From: Porphyra umbilicalis
Lineage: Eukaryota > Rhodophyta > Bangiophyceae > Bangiales > Bangiaceae
Direction of reading: 5' to 3'
Assembly: GCA_002049455.2 (NCBI GenBank)
Contig: KV918788.1
Coordinates: 62,001 to 126,000, forward strand
Length of the DNA: 64,000 nucleotides
The notes under the pieces are model-generated. The model was not told where the DNA came from and did no database searches. It saw only the letters and a program-made list of their open reading frames with translations. A program made the position numbers and the translations under genes. Shown here in pieces: positions 33,101-44,988 of the stretch. Numbering within the stretch: the first letter of the stretch is position 1; the number at the start of each line of letters is the position of its first letter.

Positions 33101-36100
33101 TGAGTAAGGCCATGAAGTCGCAGTGTTTTGTCCCCGACTCTTTATATGTAAGAACTGGCAGAATCGGTGACGCCCACCGACGTTTCGCGGAACTGTCGCG
33201 TAGTGATCCGGGGATCCAATTATGCGCTATTTTGCTTGATCTTCGAGACAGAGTCCACAGTGGATATGAGAATTGCTCGATGACTGCGTTCACACACATT
33301 CAGTGGAAATCTCTCCATACGAACAGCCGCAGAATCCGCAGTTGTCCGGTGAAGTTGCTGCCGAGTCTCTTGGAAGGATCATTCTGATTTGCTGGTTGTG
33401 ATTTTTTGCATATTATGTTCAGGACTGAGCTGAAGTCGCGGTACGATCATCTTCTGGATCGTCCTTATGAACACGCGTGCGCGACATTGAATATAATTCC
33501 GACCCCACGGTTTTGATCGCAGATGGTAGCCTGGATTACTTTGAGCGATATCAGACGGAGGGTCACAGGTAGCTGGAGAACAAGCGGTCTGAAGTATACG
33601 TTATAGGCCGATCATCTGGCCTGTTTTGTACGTGACCCTTCGAATCATGCTGAGTCTATCTGACGTCAGCGTCGCACGGCTATCTCAGAAACTTCTTTCG
33701 CGTCTTCTCGTTATGGCTTCACAAGCCGGAGTTTTCCGAACTAACCTGGGCATGAGATACCGACGCAGAGTGCAGGGCTGGAACCGAGTCGGAAAGCTTC
33801 TTATACAATCTCAAATTTATCAAAGGCAGTAAATGCAGCCATCTAAAAACTGTTGGCCTCCGGCTGACAATTCGACAACGCAAGAAGGCAGTGGCACCCT
33901 CCTATAGGAAGCTGCCTTCGCACAAAGGTCAGAAGCTGGCGACAGTGCTAGTTGTCGCACTATCGCCTGCTGGAGGCTCCCCCGCCAGCGAGTCGCGCAG
34001 AATAGCCGCAAACAAGTGGCGGTGCTGGTCCCAGTTGGTGTTAGGTGTGAGATGTCCAGTGTCTCACACCTGTCCTGGGGCGCCGTCAACCGTACACCGG
34101 TGGCACGTAACATTTAGTAAAGTCCTTATTTCTGTCCCGTATACTGTCTTTGTTATCGTTATCGTCCCGTTAATGTGTCCACCAGCATCGTCTCCTCGGA
34201 CACAGTCATAGACAGCCGACGCAGTCTTAGCAACAACGTGGGCAGTCGTCTCACCCATTGCTGCGGCGGCACGAGCCCGGGCATGAGCCCGGGCACGCGT
34301 ACACAATGTATACGCTTCCTGCTATTCCTGAACTCCAAAAGATGGCGGCTTCAGAGTGGTTGCAACCATTGGACAGTGCTGGTGGACAGATGGAAAGGCT
34401 GAGAATCGTCTGAGTTGCTTACAAATTCTCCCCATGCAGCTCTGGGCACTGAAGCAGCACATCAAGATCTCAAGAAATCTAAGACGATTTATAGATCTTA
34501 TGAGAAATGACGGGTCTGGCCCAGATCCCTCTCCATTCCCTCTTCAGGTCGAAGCAAGCGGCCCAAAACCCCGAGGAAATCTCATTCTGGGTTGCAATGA
34601 CTTTGTGTGACTCCTGAATGACATAGTAATTGACTTGCAAGATTACTGGCGGAGACTCCCAGCCAATAGATCGATCGTGTCTTTTCGAACAGCCAATCCG
34701 ACATCATTTTTACGCCCTGTCGTCGGTTCTGCCTCCCGTCTCTCTGCAAGCGCCTTTTTCGGAGGTTAGCAATAGCTCGCACCTCGAGAAAGCGAAGGGG
34801 GAGGTGGGGGGCACGCCTTGTTAAGCTGGCTGTTTTGCTTCAGTGCAATGCACGAGCAGCCGAAAAGCCCATCCCTGACGTGCAACGCCTCTAGGCATCA
34901 GAAGCAATTATGCAACGTCTTCGTTTTCCTTCCGCGACCCCATTCTATTTCCATCCTCGATGACCTCTCTCAGCGGGCTTAACGATGTTCAAGAACCAGC
35001 AACAGTTCAGACTTTATCCGTGGCGGACTATGCCTTGCTTTGGCCAATTCCATTCTGTCGCGTGCTCTGGCCCAGTCAATCCTGTCGCGTGCAGGTGATC
35101 CCATGGATCAAGTCACTTACAAGCGCCGCTCAAAGGTGCGGTATTCTGGCCCTGGAGGGACGCAATATGGCGGAAGCCGGTGAAGTCCAGGCGTAACTGC
35201 TCTGGTTGTGGTGCGAGACGGTAAACGCTCAGATGAGGAGAGAAGTTCTGCCGAGGGACCATTTTCTCACTGCTTGCCAGCCGGTGCGCGGAGAAGCGAG
35301 GCACTCACTCTCGCCACCCGCCACCCTCGTGAACAATTTGGTCGCCCAGTCCCACGTCGCGCGCTCCCGTCCTTGCCTCGGTGGCAGAGCAGGGGGGCCT
35401 GGTGGCGGCGTTTCCTTTTGGCCACAAAGGCTCTGACGTTGAAGATTGGCTCTTAGAGGACCCCGCAGTGGCCTGGGGCGGGGGAAAGAGGGGAGGGGGT
35501 GTGCGCAGACAGGCAGACACAGACACACAAGAGAGACACGGTGCACACCTGCAGTCGAGACGCACGGCAACGTGCTCGCGCAGCTCTCACGGGGGGACGG
35601 TGCGGCGAAAAGCACAGAGGGACCGGCAGGAAACGTACCACAACATGGGGCGGGCAAGGCGGGGGCAGGGGCGGCGACGTCGGCAACGACAGCGACGATG
35701 TCGGAGGCCACGGCGACGGCGGTGTGGGAGCGGGCGTTGTCCGCCGCTCACCACCTGGCGTCATCCTCTCCCTCCCAACCAACACCAGACCATAAAAACG
35801 GCCAGCCAAGCCTGCCCATAGAGTCAGGGGCCAGGTGCGGGGGGGGGAGGCGGGGACGTGCCGAGGTGGGGGCGGCGGTGGCGCCGGTAGCGGCGGGCAG
35901 CGCCATGCTGGCGGGGCGAGTGTTGGTCACCGATGGTGGCCGGCGGCACCCGACGCAGTGCACCTTTTGACCGCCTGCGGGGCCCTCGACACACGTTGCG
36001 GGGGGGGGGGGTCCGGGCACGCTTTGCGGGGCCTGTGCGCGGGTGTCGGCGGCCGACGGGCGAGACACCAGCGTTGGTCGGGCGTGTGGGACGAGGGGGC

Positions 36101-36847
36101 GCGATTCGGCCGCTGTGTGGCCGTGGCGGCGCACGCGCGTGGGAGATACACCCCGCTGGACGGCTCTGAGGCGGCAAGAGGCTCAACGGAAATCTCGATG
36201 AGCCCCGCTGGAGGCGCACGTGGTGGCGGCCATCCAATGGCCTCGGAAAGAGATTCTCGTGTCCACCAATGGGAACAGAGATCGGCTGCAAAAAGTTTTT
36301 TTTGAAATCTTTCTATTGCGGACTTCGTAGATCATTGTTGTGCTGATGTGAATATGATTTTGAGGAGGAGGGGAGATTGTCGCCGGCAGAGATCCTCCAA
36401 TAAAAATGCATCCATGTGCCTTTTCGTGAGAGCGAGCGCCTGCGGGGGCAGCCCCCTCCGCTGCCGGCGGAGTGAGGGCCCCACCCGCGCGCCCGTGTGC
36501 AAGGTGGCGCGCGGGTGCCTGTGGACGTGGCGCTGGTTGGCACGCGAGGCCGTATAAGAAGCCCGTGCGGCTGGCGGTCGGTTGCCGCGGCCGCAACATA
36601 GTGCGTCTCCCGTCGCCGTCGCGCCCGCCGCTCTTCCTCGGACTCTGCGCCAACGGGCTGTGTGCGGCCCCCACCACATCCACGAGCGGGTGTCCCACCC
36701 GCCGCCCGACTGGTTGCCGCCGCGGTGTGCCGCCCCGGGTGTCTCTGTCCGCTTTGCGGCTTTCAGCGGTGCTCTCTGCGGCGGGCGTGGCCGAAGTGCC
36801 CCGCTGTCGTGACCATCACCGGCGCCCGCTCTAGCGTGCATCTACCC
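33101..36847. other. Spacer without recognisable genes
   Basis: Ordinary composition to about 35.2 kb, then GC-rich. A 12-bp tandem GAGCCCGGGCAT/C occurs near 34271-34294. A plus frame at 35698-35970 (MSEATATAVWERALSAAHHL...) and minus frames at 35.2-35.7 kb are open but carry no domain. A TATA-like GTATAAGAAG at about 36551 lies some 295 bp upstream of the H3-like ATG. Confidence 0.35.
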
Positions 36848-37543
36848 ATGGGCCGCAACAAAATGACGGCGCGTCAGTACACGGGCGTGCACAAGCGCCA
36901 GTCTGGGTCTCTGGCGGGCGCAAAGGCGGGCGCGACGGCAGCTGGCGCCGGTGCGGCGGGCGTTGCGAAGGGCGGCGCCGAAGTGGCGGCAGCCAAGGCG
37001 GCTGCGATGGCAGCTGCGCCGGCCATTTAGCCGCGCCGCTGCGACCACCCGGGGGCGGTGGCGCTGCGAAAGATTGCACGGTTTGAGTCTCGCGGGTAGC
37101 TCTTCCTCCCGCGCTACTCGTTTGAGCGGCTATTAAAGGAGGCGGTCGTCAACTGCAGACCGGGGCTGCGCCTGACAGCCGAGGCAGTGGACGCCATGCA
37201 ATAGGCAGCCGAGGCGTACCTTGTGGAAGGTTGTGAGGAAGCTGTGCTGTGCGCGGCGCACGTTAAGCGAGTCACGGTGATGGTCAAGGATCTGGCGCTG
37301 GCGCGCAGCATCCGCGGCGGGCGGGGGAACGTGGGCGCCGCGGGTAAGGCGACGGAAAGTGGTGGCGGGCGTCGCCGACCAGCGGGCGCCACCGAGGGGG
37401 GCGACGCAGGCGAGGGACGGGGGCGCCGCAGGCGCGGTTGGGGGCGACGCAGGCGCGGCGGGCGGGCGCCGCAGCTCCTGATCGTACCCACACCTATACT
37501 TTCTGGAATCGTGCATCTCAGCAATTTGCAGAAAAAGCAGTGA
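36848..37543 (+). pseudogene. Histone H3-like gene with three in-frame TAG codons
   Basis: H3 is a nucleosome core histone. The ATG at 36848 starts GRNKMTARQYTG, which aligns with the canonical tail ARTKQTARKSTG (Lys4 kept, Lys9 to Gln, Ser10 to Tyr). An Ala/Gly/Lys-rich insertion follows. One frame then runs through the histone fold: HPGAVALRKIARF (RPGTVALREIRRY), YSFERLLKEAV (LPFQRLVREIA), LRLTAEAVDAMQ (LRFQSAAVMALQ), AEAYLVEG (SEAYLVGL), [20 protein letters not shown] ([20 protein letters not shown]). Only three TAGs interrupt it (37028-37030, 37097-37099, 37202-37204). The last two align with conserved Glu59 and Glu94, so single GAG-to-TAG changes would explain them. There are no frameshifts. 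The frame continues past the fold with a Gly/Arg-rich extension to TGA 37543. Loop 1 is not lengthened as in CENP-A. Called a pseudogene, but most substitutions are conservative, so readthrough is worth testing. Confidence 0.82.
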
Positions 37544-38322
37544 AACAAGTGGGGCCACTGCCATGACGTTGAAAATGTGCACAGGTGAAGTGATCCAGCA
37601 GTCTACAAGTGGAGAATCACCAAGGGCCAGGGGCTGCGCAAGTTCTGAAAATAGATCACGGGAGTGCTATAATGCTGTCCTGGGGGTCTCTTCGAGATCT
37701 GCTTTGGTGTCGAGAGAACCAGCACGACAGGGCACTTCGGGCCCGCGTGCCACGCACTCCGCCACGGCCGCTGCAGCGCTGCATCTATCAAATGTACCAA
37801 TCGAGGACAATACGGCAGGTGAAAGTTACACCGTCCTTTTGTGGCCTCTCATGGCTGTACATTGCGGCACTCTTGTACTTTAATGCGATCAAGTTCATCA
37901 ATACACGGCCCTGAGAGCCATACGAAGGGGGCCCGATGTTGATCTCTTGCCAACGACCAGTTTCGGAGTGACATGCAAGAGCATATGATGTGAGTTAAGA
38001 GAGTATACAAGGAGTATGGGTGACGGCCCTGGAAGTGGCTCCGAAAAGCTGTACAGTGGATGACGAGACCTTTTCATTGTGGAAGTCCGCGGTGCTGCAC
38101 GAGCGCCGTTGGCTGCCGGCTATACCGACCCGTGGCTGCGCTGCACGGGCCACGGGCTGGGCACGGGCCCGATCAAACGAGTTGCTCAGCCCTGGCCCGC
38201 CGCTCTTGCGCGGCGTCCTTAGACGGGTCGCCGTGCCATCGCCCGCGCTCTGCCGGCGGACCTGGCCGGGCACGGTTCGTCGTCGTGTTTCTCACCCCTG
38301 GTGGGTGTCTGCGTGTCGCCCG
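37544..38322. other. Spacer
   Basis: No domain-bearing frame on either strand. It leads into the 47-bp minisatellite. Confidence 0.35.
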
Positions 38323-38800
38323 TCCTGCTCGCGCGCTACTGGCACCCCCCCTTCGCGTCTGTGCGGTCCCGCGGCGTGCGCTCTCTCGCGCACCGTCGTC
38401 GGCGTTGCTGTGCTCGCGCGGAGTGCGCGTCCTCGCCCTTTCCCCTCAGAGTCGTTGTATTTGCGCGGCGTGGGCTCCCTCGCGCTCCCTCCTCGGCGTC
38501 TGGGCTGTCGCGCGGCGTGCGCGTCCTCGCCCTTCCCCCTCGCCGTTGCTGTGGTCGCGCGGCGTGCGCATCCTCGCCCTTTCCCCTCGGCGTCGCTGTG
38601 GTTGCGCGGCGTGCGCTCCATCGCGCTGCCCCCTCGGCGTCTGGGTGATCGCGCGGCGTGCGCTCCCTCGGCCTTACCCCCCGGCCTCGCTGTGCTTGCG
38701 CGGCGTGCGCTCCCTCGCACTCCCTCCTCGGCGTTTGGGTTGTCGCGCGGTGTGCGCGTCCTCGCGCTTTCCCCTCGGCGCCTTGGCGAGCGCGAGGCGC
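38323..38800 (+). repeat. 47-bp minisatellite, about nine to ten units
   Basis: The anchor CGCGG recurs at 38370, 38417, 38464, 38511, 38558, 38605, 38652, 38699 and 38746, exactly every 47 bp; flanking half-units are more degenerate. The unit is C/T-rich (GTGCGCTCCCTCGCGCTxCC...CTCGGCG). Because 47 is not a multiple of three, any frame through it cycles through all three phases and would encode a 47-residue repeat. All phases lack stops, so the long open frames here are probably not evidence of coding. Confidence 0.9.
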
Positions 38801-38880
38801 GCGCTCGACGACCTCCTCCCACCGCCGTCGGGGTGGGCGCGGCGGCATTGTCGCACACACCACCCGAGCCTCCTGGGCAG

Positions 38881-39030
38881 GTGTGGTGCAAGATCTGCCA
38901 CATCTTTGTGGAGTTGAACAACCTCGACGAGCACTACACCGGGAAGGCGCACGCGCGTTCCAAGAGCTTTGCAGAGTTCGAGGAGCATCGCCGGGCGAAT
39001 GGGGCCGCCGCCGCCTCGGTGCCGCGCTGA
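38881..39030 (+). CDS. Terminal exon with U1/matrin-type C2H2 zinc finger (partial)
   Basis: Begins right after a C/T-rich tract ending GGGCAG, a good splice acceptor. It encodes VWCKICHIFVELNNLDEHYT then GKAHARSKSFAEFEEHRRAN, ending at TGA. The pattern CX2C...HX5H with the GKAH signature fits U1-C/matrin/JAZ-type zinc fingers, which bind double-stranded or spliced RNA. The usual spacing between the second Cys and first His is 12; here it is 11. The same frame is open upstream through the 47-bp minisatellite to 38020, but that sequence is repetitive and may be intron. The 5' exons were not identified, so the full protein is unknown. Confidence 0.5.
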   Translation: MWCKICHIFVELNNLDEHYTGKAHARSKSFAEFEEHRRANGAAAASVPR

Positions 39031-39294
39031 TTTTGCGCAATCTGCCGCAAGGGGAACGACGCAGCGATCAGCCTGCTAGCCCACTCAGCTGGGAAGTCCC
39101 ATTGTCGGACGGTTGAGATGCTGGTGGAGAACCGTGCGGGCAGGCAGGTGGCGCTGACCGTCACGGCGCTACGGACGGCTCTGCACTCGACGGCTGCGGC
39201 TTTGAGCGTGTCGATAGCGCTGCCGTGGGCGGCCGCACCCCCGCCGGCGGCGACATCGACAATAGAAGCGACGACGGCGACGACGGGGGTGGAC

Positions 39295-39493
39295 GGCGCC
39301 GCCGGCAGCGGCCGCACCTCCGCCGGCGGTGGCGGCGACGACGGCGACGACGGCGCCGGCGCCGGGGAGTTAGACGGCGTCGCCGGCACCGGCCGCACCT
39401 CAGCCGGCGGAGATAAGGACGGCGGCGGCGACGACGGCGGCTTGGGGGGGATGCACGGCGCCGCCGGCACCGGCCTCACCTGCTCCGGCGGTG

Positions 39494-39524
<31 letters not shown>

Positions 39525-39618
39525 TGGGTGGTTGGATGGTGCCATCGGCAGCAGCCGCACCTCCGCAGGCGGCGGCGGCGACGACGGCGACGGCGGCGAC
39601 GACTTCTGGGTCGAGCGC
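39295..39618. repeat. 81-bp tandem repeat, four units
   Basis: Units start at 39295, 39376, 39457 and 39538, each beginning GG(C/T)G(C/T)C(A/G)(C/T)CGGCA and containing GCCGCACCTC-like blocks. The period is 27 codons, so frame is kept. Plus reads GAAGxGRTSAGGGGDDGDDGG; minus reads SPPPPAEVRPLPAAPS, an extensin-like Pro-rich repeat. The minus reading is continuous with sequence down to 38934 and may be a real secreted or wall protein; this is undecided. Confidence 0.75.
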
Positions 39619-39884
39619 GACGGGGATAGCGTGGAGCCGATCGCCGTCAGGCTGACCGTGTCCCCGTGGCCGCGGAAAGCCGTCTCCATCACAAGGGGAC
39701 CGCCGCTGGGTGGTTGGATGGTGCCGTCGGCAGCAGCCGCACCTCCACAGGCGGCGGCGGCGACGACGGCGACGGCGGCGACGACTTCTGGGTCGAGCGC
39801 GACGGGGATAGCGTGGAGCCGATCGCCGTCAGGCTGACCGTGTCCCCGTGGCCGCGGAAAGCCGTCTCCATCACAAGGGCACCG
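39521..39884. repeat. 182-bp tandem duplication
   Basis: 39521-39702 and 39703-39884 are nearly identical, from GCTGGGTGGTTGGATGGTGC to CATCACAAGGG. Because 182 is not a multiple of three, the duplication breaks frames on both strands. Removing one copy gives long uninterrupted frames, so it is either a recent mutation or an assembly duplication. Confidence 0.85.
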
Positions 39885-42800
39885 CCGCCGACGTCGGCTC
39901 TGGCTGCGCCAACGCCCTCATCCCCCTTCGATTGCATGGAACAGCAGGGGCGGGGTGGCATCTGACGGCTGCTCAATGCCGTCGCGAAGGGAGTCACACA
40001 CGCCGCAGCACTGCGGCTCGCCCCAAAGGGTGGTAGCGCAACGACAGGGACACCCACAGAGGGCAGCTGCGTCTGCGTCGGTGTCGGTTAGTGAGGTAGA
40101 TGACGCTGAACAGCGGCAGGGGCGGGAGCTCGCGGGCGGATGATGTGTGTTGTCCGACATTGCGCCAGAAAGTGCTGCGAAAAGTCTGGCGGGGGGTGGC
40201 GGTCAGGAACGGGGTAGGCGCTCATGGGTCGGCCACCGCCGCGGAACCTGCCGGGCAGTTCTTATGTGGGGCTCATCCCGCTGCCGCAGGGCCAGCGACA
40301 CACGTTTCGAAATTTGCATCCAGGGGCACCCCGTTTGAATGCATCGCCTGAGCACATCTATGGGATGCACGGGCAGCACACATGATCGCCGATTGGGCAG
40401 TGGAACTGATTCCGCCTGCGATCCGTGGAATTCGTTTTTAGGGAAACTTTTCTCTCTATTTTCGGGCCGGCGCCATGCTGTGCCACCCAACCCAGTGCTC
40501 TCCGCTTTAGCGCACTTCAATACATCAGCTGGGGCGAACTGGATGTGTTGGGCCTGAGAATTCTGTGGGAAGGCTTTTCTCATGATATTCGTGGTTCTAA
40601 CTCGTCCACATACGCCTAGCTAGCGTCCTACATCACAATTCATTCAATTTCCTTGTGTTGTCTACGTCCTGATCTGTTACCACTTGTTAAAGTTGTCAGA
40701 ATTTGATCGACCACGGCCTTCATGGATAGTCATGCGTGTGATATCTACGTGGCCGTCTCCCATGTCCTAGCGCATGTGTCATCATACGTACCGTCCAGGC
40801 ACACTCGCATTTTGGGGATACGCCTGCGCTGCTCGCCAACGTTCCCGGGTGCCACTTGATATCATCATTTATTCACAAGCAATTGACGGCTACTGAGAGA
40901 TACTCTGGCACTCCACGTTGTACTTTTCCTCGTAAAAGGCAACAAGATCTGAAAGACGTCTTCCTAGGATGACATGAATGCCAGTTACCCGTGAGCTTGC
41001 GGAGCAACCCAACCAGCAGCCACAACTCTATTTAAGACCCAAAAGAGCCGATGCACCCAGTGCTATCTAGGCGTGGGGTGGGTAGAAGGCGAGGGCAGGG
41101 GGTCGGGGAGGAGGCGGGGGTAAGGGGGAACGACAGGTTCATGCCATGGCGCGTCACTAGCAGATGACTGCGTCAGATGAGGCTGGTGGTGGGACGGGTG
41201 CCAGAAAGCCACGGGGAGGGCTAAATGATATTCGAACGACGGTCCTTGTCGACTCTGGACGCAACGCGGACGACGTAGGGCAACGCCAAGTGAGATTCCT
41301 TTGGCTGCAAATGGTTCATTCATACCTTCCAGTTCTCGGCAGTGTCTCAAAAGAACACGAGGGATGAGCCATATCTTATTTACAGCCATCCGCCTAAACG
41401 CTGGGTCAATCGTTATATGGGTGACACAGTCACATGCATCCGATGGAATCCCCCGCACCGAGACCGTGCCATCTCTGTTGGCCGGTCATTTTTCGCAACG
41501 TGGCACTAATGCAGAAACAGACCCTTGCTTGAAGTTTCGCTGATGATCGCACCACGAAATGAGAAAATGCCGTTCATATTGGGGGCGTCGACTGGAATGT
41601 AGCCCAAGCGAACCGTCGGCTGGACCGCGTGAACTCCCGCTGCAACGTACCTGCACCTGAGCACGCGCGTCTGTGGCTTCCAGCCCAGAAAATGCATGTT
41701 TCATTGCGATTTCATGTCCAATCTTTCTGTAGTTACTGCTACTCGCTATACCTTATGCCACTCATTACCTTCATCTTCCTCATCATCATTGTCCGCGATC
41801 GAGAGGCGTCATTCTTGAGAGAATACCTCTTGTTTGTCACGGGGCGCCTCGTACCAACTGGAGAATGAGCCGTCATGAGAATGAGGAGAAGTGTTACCGG
41901 CGTGACAACATTCGTTCGCATGGAGTCGAGCACGGGATCCCGGGCCCTGTGATCGCCATTGAGTGCTTCGTAGAGACGCTCTCATGCGATGTTCCACCGT
42001 GTTGCTCGACGTACGGTGGCCCGCCCTATGTCAAACTGATATCTGTCTGCATCTTCTTGACCTCTTGTTCGCTTGTTTGGCGGGTGCGCGCAGAGTCCGT
42101 AATCTATGGGGCCGTTGACACTTCTGACCTGTTCATGTCGTAAGATTGTTCTCGTCGCTGTCAGGCGAACGCCGCCTTCCCCATCCCAGCGTATCACATG
42201 CGTCAGCCGAGCTGAAATTTAATCGATCCACCACATTCTGCTGACGTTAGCCGGAAGCCAGGACAGGACTTGCCAAAACACCCATGAAGCGGCATTGCCA
42301 CGCAGAATTAATCAATGTGCTTTTGGATCAAACAATGTTAAACTAGGCGTATTATATCTCGGTTCGATGACGCTCAAGTAGATCGCGGAATCTCATGTTG
42401 GACGCCGCATATGTTCAATTGTTACGCTTCGTCTTCCACACAGTCAACGTCCCTTCCAGGAAACAACTACCCCCTTGCCTACCTCGTCCTCTCCAGAGCC
42501 TCATGATATGCATTGCCGGTTCCAGTCGCGATGAGAATCTAGTCACGGTGCTTTCAAGTAGTCTTGAACTTACATGGTACGCAGACACCGTTCTCCGGCA
42601 AGATCAGATCAAAGTCATCGCGGGCCTGTAAACTCGTGCAGGGTTGCGACTGTCGCACCCATACCTTCGCGACGAAGCCGCCTTCCTGAATTTGCTTTAC
42701 TTCTCAGCGGGCAATCGAAGCTGGACCCTCTCGTCGCCGAGAGGCTCTCTTACTTCTCGTTGCCGCCATAGATAGACAGCGCCTCCTTCCCTTCCAGCAC

Positions 42801-44988
42801 ACGTGATCTAATTGTACTGACAGGCACAATGCACCATTGTCGACCTCCGCACTTCCCCTGCAACTGTGTATGAGATTTCATGGCATTATGATTCCACACC
42901 CCTTGAGCGACCTCTGCGCAGAGTTTTTGTGGGCATGTTAGTGAGTGCTGAGAGGTGATGAACTCACCATGGTTTATGGGACGATGGACGCTACGCCACC
43001 TCTCTGTGCGTCTGCGCAGGAAATTCAAAAACCGGCGGTCTACTCGCTTAGTGTTCTTCTCCTCTCTTTATATTGGTGCGTCCTCGATCTTTAAGGTTGG
43101 TTTGCCTCTGATTGTTGCGGCGAAACGGAAGCACTGCCTCCTTCTAGTCACAACTTGCTCATACTCATGCGGACACGCGTAGTGCGCGCATGTAGGCCAC
43201 CGACTTGTGGTGGCTCTACTGCCATGGATTCCGCGGACGGTCTTCGATATTAATGCACGCCATTTTTATCACCAGTAACGCGCCAATGTGTCCATTTTTC
43301 TGACTTCGTTGTTAATGACAACATATTTTCTGTGTTTCACTTCTTATCGTCTACCTCCCCTTCCAACGACCCTTCTAGCAACGCAGCATCTGACGTGTCG
43401 AAGAGGGCCTCCTCAGCTCTCTCAATGCCAGACCGCTCATCCGACGTCAGTTGGAACGCTCATTCAACATCAGTTGGAGCTACTGTCGTCCACGGTCACC
43501 AGAGGCTCTCGCACTGCTGTAGAAGTCCCCCATATCATGGATTACGAGCACCACGTTCTCTAATACAGAGCGTGGAGAATACTGGTACGACCTGAGAATA
43601 GCCATCTCCATCTTTGCTGGCACATTACGCGCCTTGATCCACCGTTTGAAAATGTTTGCGGGGTCCATCGCCGTTGGAGTACTACGGGAGGCAAGTCGCG
43701 GCCGCGCCGATGAGCAGCCGGTATGCCCTAACTGGAGAGACGGCGAAGGTGGCCGGCGGTAGGCACCGTCGACTGGGACGACGGGCCCGACCCAGGGACG
43801 AAGCAGCCGCGACTGGGACAAGGCAGGCGAAGGGCGTGGCGCCAACATGCGGCGCAGAAGGCGCGTGTCCCTGTCCTGATGGTAGTAGGCCCGCGCCCGG
43901 TACGATGCTCAAAGCGGTCACGAAGACCCTTTTATGGGCGGCGTTGGACCGGAACAGTGCGTCGGGTGCGCTGCGCGACGCTTGAACGATATGTGGCCTT
44001 GTATTTTGCAGTTGTTACCTCGGGCGACTCGATAAGCACGTAGGAACGTATCTGTATTCGTACGTCTCGGCGCAAGGCCATTCTTACGATGGGAATTAAT
44101 CCCGCCAATTGATTTTTGTCTTTTGAAAACGAGGGGCGACAACGGTGGGAAGAATCGTCGTCGCCGGCAAGCAGACCGCGCCTGGTCGTCTCGGAACTTT
44201 GGTCGGACCGAGCTTTCTGTACCTCGAAGCCTATCGCGCGTCACCAAAGAATGATTGGATGCGAGCAAGTCGCACAGCAAGTTACAGCATAATGTGACCG
44301 AGCAGTGACCGTCCTTTGCTTGAAACTTTTTGCTGAGGGCTCCAGGATTCACCTGTGGGAGAAAAGTACGATCACAGCCACTTGAAAAGTTTTGCTTTGA
44401 GCTGCTGTGAACTGCTGTGACTTTCTATGAGCGTTAATCAGATACGACCTCTCTCTGGCGACGCACCATGTAGCCACTTTTGCGCGACCGGCTAGGAAGG
44501 CCGTTTTTTCTCTCGCTCTAAGGTGACAATTCTCTGGGGAAGCCCCCACACATGAGCTAGTCCTGGCTGCCCATGCGATTGGCAATTATGTTTGCGGTGT
44601 ACGTATTGTTGATATGCGCACGGTCTCCGCCTACGTGTTCTCAAAACTTCGTTGGTGTAGCCAATAGTATCAGTTACTGAACAAATCAGGCACACAGTCA
44701 GACCACCCAGCTAGATCTACCACAGCTTTGCAAGGTTGCTCACCCAGTCGATTGAATGATGGCGTGGATCAATCCATCCTCCCCGCGGCTACCTGAGCCC
44801 TCCACGCGGAGTGGCCCCCACCACATACGGCGAGCAGATAGTAGCAGGCTCTCTGTATATTGCGACACGGGCAGTGCCGGGCCAATAGAGGGCAGCGGTG
44901 CGAGGGCGCCTAGGGGGGTTTCCTGTTCTGTGTCTCCTATGAAGGGCAGGGGCGTGACGGATGTGCGCGGGATGGGTGCCGCATTCAG
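39885..44988. other. Spacer without recognisable genes
   Basis: Ordinary to AT-richer composition. Short frames only, all without domains. A minus frame at 43480-43848 contains a protein-like segment (NIFKRWIKARNVPAKMEMAI) and a minus frame at 44740-45048 is open; both may be transposon fragments. Nothing else found. Confidence 0.35.

Noticed and set aside
36848-37543. Centromeric H3 (CENP-A)
   Set aside because: Loop 1 is not lengthened and the tail aligns with canonical H3, so a decayed or divergent ordinary H3 fits better.
38020-38880. Long coding frame through the 47-bp repeat
   Set aside because: The repeat lacks stops in every phase, so openness says nothing. Only the zinc finger exon after 38881 is supported.
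38323-39618. CRISPR-like array
   Set aside because: The 47-bp and 81-bp units are adjacent with no unique spacers; they are minisatellites in a eukaryotic genome.
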